Of a DNA stretch of 20,738 bases, positions 15,551-20,738 are shown piece after piece. The notes beneath the pieces are model-generated. The model worked only from the letters and a program-made list of their open reading frames with translations. It had not been told where the DNA came from and ran no database searches. The first letter of the stretch is position 1, and every line of letters starts with the position of its first letter. A program made the position numbers and the translations under genes. The DNA comes from CAYYNP01 sp964472545 (GTDB lineage: Bacteria > Planctomycetota > Planctomycetia > Pirellulales > Thermoguttaceae): assembly GCA_964472545.1 (NCBI GenBank), contig CAYYNP010000180.1:1-20738 (forward strand), given 5' to 3'.

Positions 15551-16332
15551 GTCTTTCTTCGTACGGGAGTGACTCCCGTGGCGTCTTGCCCGTGGCGCCA
15601 CGTGTGGCGATACTCGGCCGGCGAGAGCCCGACGGTCCGCTTGAACTGGCGCGAAAACGAACTCTGCTCGGCGTAGCCGCAGGCCAGTGCGATCGCAACG
15701 ATCGGATCGTCCGTGTTGCGCAGCCGGTGTACCGCGGCGTCCATCCGCACCTTCTGGATCAACTGGCCGGCGGTGAGGTGGAAGATCTTGCGGATTCGCT
15801 GCTCGAATTGGTATTCGGAAAGCCCGGCCATGGCGGCCAGTTCGCGAACCTTGAGCGGTTGGTCGAAACAGGCTTGGACGTGGCGCACGGCCTCGGCCAC
15901 GTGGTCGTAGTCGTCGCCCCGGTCGTAGGCGACGTGCAGATCCTGCGAGATGCCCGCCAGCCCGACGATTTGGCCGTCGGCGCCCTTCAGCGGCAGCTTG
16001 TTGGTCAGGCACCATCCCGGCCCGCCGCCGGGGTAGATCTGCAGTTCGAGCCGGTTGAGAATCGGCTGCCCACTGCGGAGGATCTCCTCGTCCTGCTCGC
16101 GGTAGCTCTTGCCCAACGGTGGCGGATAGACCTCGTCGGCCTTGCGTCCGATCAACTGGCTCTTGGTGCGCAGCCCGCAACGCAGCACGGTCGCATGGTT
16201 CACCACCGCGTACTCGCCACGCTGGTTCTTGATGAAGAAGACCGAGTCGGCCAGACAATCGAAGAGCGCCTCGCCCGTGAAGGGCTCGGCGAGTCGGGAG
16301 AATAGTTCGGTCAGGATCTGTGTGGATGCCAT
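15547..16332 (-). CDS. PAS-AraC family transcriptional regulator
   Basis: The 261-residue protein has an N-terminal PAS-type sensor at about residues 20-130 (LADSVFFIKNQRGEYAVVN, then LTNKLPLKGADGQIVGLAGI). A C-terminal AraC DNA-binding domain follows at about 147-245, with both helix-turn-helix units: LKVRELAAMAGLSEYQFEQR and IVAIALACGYAEQSSFSRQF, then FKRTVGLSPAEYR. ATG 16332 (MASTQILTEL) is preferred over an open upstream extension to 16383; neither has a strong ribosome site. The stop overlaps the dehydratase start as ATGA, so the two are translationally coupled. The gene is divergent from the epimerase-dehydrogenase operon, and AraC regulators commonly act on adjacent promoters. The ligand is unknown; hydroxyproline or a pathway intermediate is a guess from context. 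Confidence 0.9.
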   Translation of the reverse strand: MASTQILTELFSRLAEPFTGEALFDCLADSVFFIKNQRGEYAVVNHATVLRCGLRTKSQLIGRKADEVYPPPLGKSYREQDEEILRSGQPILNRLELQIYPGGGPGWCLTNKLPLKGADGQIVGLAGISQDLHVAYDRGDDYDHVAEAVRHVQACFDQPLKVRELAAMAGLSEYQFEQRIRKIFHLTAGQLIQKVRMDAAVHRLRNTDDPIVAIALACGYAEQSSFSRQFKRTVGLSPAEYRHTWRHGQDATGVTPVRRKT

Positions 16333-16476
16333 CGATACGGCCCAGTTTGCCGATATTCTAGTCGCCACTAGGCAATCGGACAAGACGGGCGGGCCTTTTT
16401 GTGCGAGACTTGTATTGTGAGGCTGGCCGGATCGGCGAGGATTAGCCCATCAAGCCTCACTCCGCGAGACGCAGCT

Positions 16477-16498
16477 TCATCTCGCCCGGTCGAGATGA
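16477..16498. promoter_or_regulatory. Inverted repeat just before the epimerase ribosome site
   Basis: Perfect 8-base arms TCATCTCG (16477-16484) and CGAGATGA (16491-16498) enclose CCCGGT. The structure ends four bases before AAGGAG at 16503. It could be a DNA operator for the divergent PAS-AraC regulator or an RNA hairpin affecting initiation at TTG 16517. A run of T is absent, so a terminator is unlikely. Confidence 0.45.
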
Positions 16499-16516
16499 CA
16501 ACCAAGGAGTATCCCG

Positions 16517-17455
16517 TTGGAAAGCCTCTTGCTGCATCGCCTGCGCGCGATCGACTCGCACACAGGGGGGGAACCGACTCGGCTGGTCGTCGAGGGCGGG
16601 CCCGACCTGGGTGACGGACCGCTTAGCGAACGCCTCCAGCGGTTTAGGAGCCACTTCGACCGGTTTCGCTCGGCAATCGTCAACGAGCCGCGGGGCTCCG
16701 ACGTGGTCGTCGGCGCACTATTGGTCGAGCCGGCCGACAAAACCTGCACCGCCGGCGTAATCTTCTTCAACAACGTCGGCTATCTGGGAATGTGCGGCCA
16801 CGGAACGATCGGCACGGTCGCCTCGCTGGCCCATCTCGGACGCATCGGCCAGGGAGAACACCGCCTGGAAACGCCGGTCGGAACGATCACCGCCGAACTG
16901 CACGCCGAGGCCGACGTCTCGGTGGTCAACGTGCCCAGCTATCGGGCGGCCAAATCCGTCGCCCTCGACGTTCCCGGCGTCGGGCCGGTGACCGGCGACG
17001 TCGCCTGGGGCGGCAATTGGTTCTTTCTCGTCGAGGAGCATCAGGTGCCGCTGCGGATCGATCACGTGGACCGGCTCACCGATCGGGCCTGGCGGATCCG
17101 CCGGGCCGTCAACGATGCCGGCTACGGCGAAGTCGATCACGTCGAACTGTTCGCACCGCCGACCATGCCCGGCGCCGACTCGAAGAACTTCGTGCTCTGC
17201 CCCGGCAAGGCCTACGATCGTTCGCCCTGCGGCACCGGCACCAGCGCCAAGCTGGCGTGTCTGGCGGCCGACGGCAAGCTGGCCGCCGGCGAAACGTGGG
17301 TCCAGGAGGGGATCCTTGGCAGCACGTTCAGCGCGCACTATCGGCGCCGGGAAGGCCGCATCGTGCCGACGATTCGCGGCTCTGCGTTCGTCAGCGCGGA
17401 GACGACGCTGCTGATCAGCGAAGACGATCGATTCGGCTGGGGTATTCGGCCGTGA
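16517..17455 (+). CDS. Proline racemase / 4-hydroxyproline 2-epimerase
   Basis: The 312-residue protein has both catalytic cysteines of the family: Cys93 in MCGHGTIG and Cys238 in DRSPCGTGTSAK. The start RAIDSHTGGEPTRLVV is the classic N-terminal motif. Having both cysteines argues against trans-3-hydroxyproline dehydratase, which has Thr in place of one. The reaction would be trans-4-hydroxy-L-proline to cis-4-hydroxy-D-proline; proline racemase itself cannot be excluded, but the dehydrogenase subunits that follow favour the epimerase. The start is TTG 16517, set by a strong AAGGAG seven bases upstream; no in-frame ATG comes before the conserved region. The stop overlaps the next start as GTGA. 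It is the first gene of a four-gene operon divergent from the PAS-AraC regulator. Confidence 0.93.
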   Translation: MESLLLHRLRAIDSHTGGEPTRLVVEGGPDLGDGPLSERLQRFRSHFDRFRSAIVNEPRGSDVVVGALLVEPADKTCTAGVIFFNNVGYLGMCGHGTIGTVASLAHLGRIGQGEHRLETPVGTITAELHAEADVSVVNVPSYRAAKSVALDVPGVGPVTGDVAWGGNWFFLVEEHQVPLRIDHVDRLTDRAWRIRRAVNDAGYGEVDHVELFAPPTMPGADSKNFVLCPGKAYDRSPCGTGTSAKLACLAADGKLAAGETWVQEGILGSTFSAHYRRREGRIVPTIRGSAFVSAETTLLISEDDRFGWGIRP

Positions 17456-18588
17456 CCGCTGCGTACGACGTGGCGATCATCGGCGGCGGGATCGTCGGTT
17501 CCGCCTGCGCCGCGGCTTGTGCCCGTGAGGGACTCAACGTCGTCGTGCTCGAACGCGGGCCGATCGGCGGCGGCGCAACGGCGACCGGGATGGGACACCT
17601 GGTCGTGATCGACGACTCGCCGCCCCAACTGGCCCTGACCGCCTATTCCCGCCGGCTCTGGCATCGCTTGGCCGAGGAGTTGGCCGAGGAGTTGCCCGAA
17701 GGAGCCGAGTATCATCGCTGCGGCACGATCTGGGTGGCGGCCGACGAGGAAGAGATGGCCGCGGTTGCACAGAAGCACGCAACGTACGGCCAGGCCGGCT
17801 TGCGCTGTGAGGTGCTCGACGCAGCAGCCCTGGCCGAGGCCGAACCGAACCTGCGCGGCGGGCTTGCCGGCGGGTTGTTGGTGCCGGACGACTCCGTGGT
17901 CTATCCGCCGATCGTTGCGCGATGCCTGCTGGATCGGGCCCGGGCAGATCGAGCCGAGATCCGCACGCCGGCGGAAGTCTCGCGAATCGGCGAAGACGGC
18001 CGATTACACCTGGCCGATGGAACCGTGCTGACGGCCGACACGATCGTCAACGCCGCCGGCTGCTTCGCGCCCGCACTGACCGCCGACGTACCCGTTCGCC
18101 CTCGCAAGGGACACCTGGTCGTCACCGACCGTTACCCAGGCTTCATCCGCCACCAGCTCATCGAGCTCGGCTACCTGAAGAGCGCCCATGCGGTGCAAGG
18201 CGATTCGGTGGCGATGAACGTCCAGCCGCGCAAGACGGGCCAGATGCTGATCGGCTCCTCGCGGCAGTTCGACGACGAGGGAACGGAAACGGAACTGCCG
18301 ATCGTCGGCCGAATGGTCCGCCGGGCGATGCAATACCTCCCAAGCCTGGGGCGGCTTTCGGCCATTCGGGTGTGGACGGGGCATCGCGCGGCCACGCCCG
18401 ACAAGCTGCCGTTGATCGGACCGGCCGCGGCCGACGCCCGCCTCTGGCTGGCCACCGGCCACGAAGGACTGGGAATCACCATGGCGCTGGGTACCGCCGA
18501 ACTGCTTGCCGACGCGCTGCTGGGCCGCGAGCCGGAAATCCCCTTGTCACCTTACTCGCCGCAGCGCTTCGCGGCGAAAGGAGCATGA
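17452..18588 (+). CDS. DAO-type FAD oxidoreductase, probable D-hydroxyproline dehydrogenase subunit
   Basis: This 378-residue member of the D-amino-acid oxidase/glycine oxidase fold has a dinucleotide-binding GGGIVG at residues 11-16, Glu34 in VVLERG for the FAD ribose, and the C-terminal FAD loop WLATGHEGLGITMALGTAEL. The conserved IRVWTGHRAATPDKLPLIGP stretch lies just before it. The start is GTG 17452, four bases overlapped with the epimerase stop. The gene order epimerase, DAO-like, small [2Fe-2S], FAD/[2Fe-2S] is that of multi-subunit D-hydroxyproline dehydrogenases described in Pseudomonas. It would oxidise cis-4-hydroxy-D-proline to the cyclic imine and pass electrons to the other subunits. 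Sarcosine or octopine dehydrogenase-type activity is the alternative on fold alone; context favours hydroxyproline. Confidence 0.9.
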   Translation: MTAAYDVAIIGGGIVGSACAAACAREGLNVVVLERGPIGGGATATGMGHLVVIDDSPPQLALTAYSRRLWHRLAEELAEELPEGAEYHRCGTIWVAADEEEMAAVAQKHATYGQAGLRCEVLDAAALAEAEPNLRGGLAGGLLVPDDSVVYPPIVARCLLDRARADRAEIRTPAEVSRIGEDGRLHLADGTVLTADTIVNAAGCFAPALTADVPVRPRKGHLVVTDRYPGFIRHQLIELGYLKSAHAVQGDSVAMNVQPRKTGQMLIGSSRQFDDEGTETELPIVGRMVRRAMQYLPSLGRLSAIRVWTGHRAATPDKLPLIGPAAADARLWLATGHEGLGITMALGTAELLADALLGREPEIPLSPYSPQRFAAKGA

Positions 18589-18589
18589 C

Positions 18590-18838
18590 GTGGCCGAGAC
18601 GGTGACCGTCTTCGTCAACGGACAGCGCGTACGGGTTTCTCCCGGCACCGCAGTGGCGGCCGCGGTGGCGGAGGCCGGCCTGTCGCAGTTTCGCCGCTCG
18701 GTAACCGGCACGCCGCGCGGACCGCTCTGCGGCATGGGGATCTGCTTCGAGTGCCGCGTGACCATCGACGACCGGCCCCACTGCCGCTCTTGCGTGACGC
18801 TTTGCGAAGAGGGTATGGAGATCCGCACCGATGGCTGA
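18590..18838 (+). CDS. Small [2Fe-2S] subunit of the amino-acid dehydrogenase complex
   Basis: The 82-residue ferredoxin-like protein has its cluster cysteines at C47, C52 and C55 (LCGMGICFEC) and C68 in HCRSCVTLC, the position of the conserved last ligand in this subunit family. C65 and C72 are extra cysteines near it. The N-terminal VFVNGQRVRVSPGTAVAAAV is the usual beta-grasp start. GTG 18590 is chosen from AAAGGAG six bases before it; the open frame upstream overlaps the previous gene and lacks family similarity. The stop runs eight bases past the next gene's ATG, so translation is coupled. It should carry electrons between the DAO-like and the FAD/BFD subunits. Confidence 0.9.
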   Translation: MAETVTVFVNGQRVRVSPGTAVAAAVAEAGLSQFRRSVTGTPRGPLCGMGICFECRVTIDDRPHCRSCVTLCEEGMEIRTDG

Positions 18839-20138
18839 CACTCGACGCGACTTCGACGTGGTGGTGCTCGGCGGCGGCCCGGCCGGAGTCGCCGCGGCAG
18901 CGACGGCGGCCGAATGCGGCCGACGTGTGGCCCTGCTCGACGGCTCCGAGTTCTTGGGTGGGCAGATCTGGCACAACAGCGCCCCGGGCGAGATGCCCCA
19001 CCGCGCACGGCAGTGGTTCGCCCGGCTAGAGATCTCAGGCGCCACCGTGCTCAACCGAACGACCGCCGTGGCGTCGCTCGCCCCGGGTTGCCTGCTGGCG
19101 GAACGCCCGAACGATGCACTGGAGATCGGCTGGGATCGGCTGATCCTCGCGGTCGGCGCACGCGAACTCTTCGTGCCGTTTCCGGGCTGGACACTGCCCA
19201 ACGTGCTGGGAGCCGGCGGGGGCCAGCTCCTCAGCAAGACCGGATGGCCGTTGGAGGGAAAGCGAGTCGTGGTGGCCGGTAGTGGGCCGTTGCTGTTGGC
19301 GGCGGCCGCCGGCCTGAAGCGGCACGGAGCACGGATCGGCTGCGTGGTGGAACAGGCCCCGTTGCGGAAGCTGGCCAGATTCGGTCTCACGCTGCCTTGG
19401 CTCGCTCCCGCCAAGCTCCTGCAGGCGGCCGGCTTGCGCTGGAATCTGCGCGGCGTGCCCTATCGCACCGGTTGTTGGCCGCTGGCCGCAGACGGCGACG
19501 ACCAACTCCGAAGCGTCACCTTCAGCGACGGGCAGTCCACGTGGACCGAGCCCTGCGACTACCTGGCCTGTGCGTTCGGCCTGACGGCCAACCTGCAATG
19601 GCCCCGTCTGCTGGGATGCCGGATCGAACGCGACAACGTAACGGTCGACTCGCTACAGCAGACGTCGGTCGCGGGAGTCTACTGCGCCGGCGAGGCAGCC
19701 GGCATCGGCGGTGTCGACGCCGCACTGATCGAAGGTCAGATTGCCGGCTACGCCGCCGCGGAACAACCGGCCGCAGCCAAACGCCTTCTCTCCGCACGCC
19801 GCCGAACGCGCCGCTTTGCCGACGCGATGGCCGAGGCATTCTCCCTCCGCCCGGAGTTGAAGAAGCTCGCCACGAAAGACACGATCGTATGTCGTTGCGA
19901 GGACGTGACGCTGGGGCAACTGGAAGAGCACGGCGACTGGCGATCGGCCAAGCTGCAAACGCGATGCGGCATGGGACCGTGCCAGGGCCGAATCTGCCAA
20001 GGCGCACTACAGTTCCTCCACGATTGGCGGAACGAGTCGGCCCGCCCGCCCGTGTTGCCGGTCCGGGTTGAATCGCTGGCCGGCGCACAGATCGATCCCG
20101 TGGAGTCGGGGAATCGAGGCGACGTCGAGATTCCTTGA
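18831..20138 (+). CDS. FAD / BFD-like [2Fe-2S] subunit of the amino-acid dehydrogenase complex
   Basis: This 435-residue pyridine-nucleotide-disulfide-oxidoreductase-type flavoprotein has FAD-binding GGGPAG at residues 14-19, a second Rossmann motif VVVAGSGPLLLAAA at about 146-159, and GVYCAGEAAGIGGVDAALIE for the FAD tail. A BFD-like [2Fe-2S] region follows with C354 and C356 (CRCEDVT), then C379 and C384 (RCGMGPCQGRIC). This matches the large alpha subunit of hydrogen cyanide synthase/opine/D-hydroxyproline dehydrogenase complexes. It would receive electrons from the DAO-like subunit through the small ferredoxin and pass them on, probably to the respiratory chain. ATG 18831 overlaps the preceding gene by eight bases. 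The operon ends here; no deaminase or semialdehyde dehydrogenase follows. Confidence 0.92.
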   Translation: MADTRRDFDVVVLGGGPAGVAAAATAAECGRRVALLDGSEFLGGQIWHNSAPGEMPHRARQWFARLEISGATVLNRTTAVASLAPGCLLAERPNDALEIGWDRLILAVGARELFVPFPGWTLPNVLGAGGGQLLSKTGWPLEGKRVVVAGSGPLLLAAAAGLKRHGARIGCVVEQAPLRKLARFGLTLPWLAPAKLLQAAGLRWNLRGVPYRTGCWPLAADGDDQLRSVTFSDGQSTWTEPCDYLACAFGLTANLQWPRLLGCRIERDNVTVDSLQQTSVAGVYCAGEAAGIGGVDAALIEGQIAGYAAAEQPAAAKRLLSARRRTRRFADAMAEAFSLRPELKKLATKDTIVCRCEDVTLGQLEEHGDWRSAKLQTRCGMGPCQGRICQGALQFLHDWRNESARPPVLPVRVESLAGAQIDPVESGNRGDVEIP

Positions 20139-20177
20139 AGACTCTACTTTCACGCTCGTCAGGCCCTGAATCACGTG

Positions 20178-20303
20178 CTACGGATCACCGGCCACCGCTT
20201 CCTTGACCGGCGGGATCTTCTGCTCCTCGATCCACAGCGTCAGGTGCCCACGGGGAGGATAGGGCGTGATGCGCGGGTGGTTGCGGTATCTCCTGTTGGG
20301 TTG
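20178..20303 (-). pseudogene. Remnant of an IS5-type transposase N-terminus
   Basis: On the minus strand a short frame ending at TAG 20180-20178 reads RYRNHPRITPYPPRGHLTLWIEEQ followed by KIPPVKEAVAGDP. The RGHLTLWIEE stretch resembles the RGSLTLWIDE motif near the start of many IS5-family transposases. The frame has no ATG, is closed by TGA just upstream, and lacks the DDE catalytic part. It lies in the gap between the dehydrogenase operon and the repeat protein. I see no clear terminal inverted repeats. The call rests on one motif, so it is tentative. Confidence 0.4.
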
Positions 20304-20382
20304 TCAAAGGGGTAGTGAAACTTGCCCGCTCTTCGCACGTTCGCGATGCGTCCCCGGCCGAAGGGGCCTTGCCTATTCGCGA

Positions 20383-20738
20383 TCAGTCCGCCAGCTTCTG
20401 GCGTAATGTCTCGATGGCCTCTTGGATTTCCTGACGATTCCAGCCCTCCTCAAACGAGGAAACTTGCGACTCGAGCAATTGCAGTGTGGTCTCGTCCGGC
20501 CACTTCTTGGCCAACGCCTGAAGCGCGGCGAGGCGGGGACCTTCGTTGTCATCCTGGACGGCCCGCTGCACCAGCAGTTCGCGCGTGGTCTCGTCCGGCC
20601 ACTTCTTGGCCAACGCCTGAAGCGCGGCGAGGCGGGGACCTTCGTTGTCATCCTGGACGGCCCGCTGCACCAGCAGTTCGCGCGTGGTCTCGTCCGGCCA
20701 CTTCTTGGCCAACGCCTGAAGCGCGGCGAGGCGGGGAC
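20383..20738 (-). CDS. HEAT-like repeat protein, C-terminal part only
   Basis: The frame is open to the right edge and ends with TGA at 20385-20383; 118 codons are visible and the start lies outside. The visible protein consists of 33-residue units of the form PRLAALQALAKKW, PDETTRELLVQR, AVQDDNEG, then a divergent last unit and a helical tail EEGWNRQEIQEAIETLRQKLAD. The two-helix pattern with conserved leucines and a conserved Trp-Pro suits HEAT/armadillo-like repeats. Similar W-P-D-[ED]-T repeats are familiar to me as C-terminal tails of NACHT/STAND-type proteins in cyanobacteria and others; that class cannot be tested without the missing N-terminus. A protein-binding or ligand-sensing surface is the likely role of the repeats. 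Confidence 0.75.
   Translation of the reverse strand, partial: PRLAALQALAKKWPDETTRELLVQRAVQDDNEGPRLAALQALAKKWPDETTRELLVQRAVQDDNEGPRLAALQALAKKWPDETTLQLLESQVSSFEEGWNRQEIQEAIETLRQKLAD
20486..20738. repeat. Perfect 99-bp tandem repeat inside the HEAT-like gene
   Basis: Copies begin at 20486, 20585 and 20684, each 99 bases on. The first two are identical by eye, and the third is identical for the 55 bases visible. Each encodes exactly one 33-residue protein unit, so the frame is kept. Synonymous positions are also unchanged, which points to recent duplication or homogenisation. The array probably continues past the window edge. Confidence 0.92.

Noticed and set aside
15551..16258. In-frame N-terminal extension of the serine dehydratase-like protein
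   Set aside because: It overlaps the PAS-AraC gene in another frame and has no family similarity; the conserved beta-domain begins at MISIFNDVIG.
20340..20383. Direct repeat TTCGCGAT as target-site duplication of an insertion
   Set aside because: The two 8-mers are only 36 bases apart, contain a CG-rich palindrome likely by chance, and do not flank the transposase remnant.

Overview
The window looks like a chromosomal segment from a GC-rich planctomycete, probably of the Pirellulales type. This is inferred from gene content, not from a marker gene. The clues are an ECF sigma factor directly followed by a zinc-ribbon Ser/Thr kinase, a giant secreted TPR protein, a PL10-like lyase with a secretion signal, and short interspersed palindromes of the GTTCCCAAAC/GTTTGGGAAC kind. 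No tRNA, rRNA or CRISPR array was seen.

Layout. (1) 1-5843, minus strand: a giant exported TPR-repeat protein followed by the 5' part of a second exported protein that runs off the left edge. (2) 5844-6123: a gap with two hairpin-forming palindromes and a tandem 11-bp repeat. (3) 6124-9641, minus strand: an aldehyde:ferredoxin oxidoreductase (AOR) family tungsten/molybdenum enzyme, a PL10-like pectate lyase homologue and a MoaD/ThiS-like sulfur carrier, in that transcription order. (4) 9805-10303, plus strand: a good sigma-70-type promoter and a small three-helix membrane protein. (5) 10380-13765, plus strand: the ECF sigma factor and a membrane-anchored Ser/Thr kinase. (6) 13952-16332, minus strand: a PAS-AraC regulator translationally coupled (ATGA) to a fused beta-alpha iron-sulfur L-serine dehydratase-like enzyme. 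(7) 16517-20138, plus strand: a tight operon of a proline racemase/4-hydroxyproline 2-epimerase and three subunits that look like a D-hydroxyproline dehydrogenase (DAO-type flavoprotein, small [2Fe-2S] protein, and FAD protein with a BFD-like [2Fe-2S] domain). (8) 20178-20303: a probable remnant of an IS5-type transposase. (9) 20383-end, minus strand: the C-terminal part of a HEAT-like repeat protein whose 99-bp units are identical at DNA level.

How the genes may work together. Parts 6 and 7 form one divergent locus. The epimerase would convert trans-4-hydroxy-L-proline to cis-4-hydroxy-D-proline, and the three-subunit dehydrogenase would oxidise that to the cyclic imine. The regulator, co-transcribed with the dehydratase, probably controls both arms. 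The usual next enzyme, a DHDPS-family deaminase, is absent from the window, and a serine dehydratase-like Fe-S enzyme takes its place beside the regulator. That is the most attractive biochemical lead here. The second lead is the right-edge repeat protein, whose perfect repeats suggest recent amplification or homogenisation, as seen in some STAND/NLR-type proteins. Its N-terminal part lies outside the window, so its class cannot be settled here.
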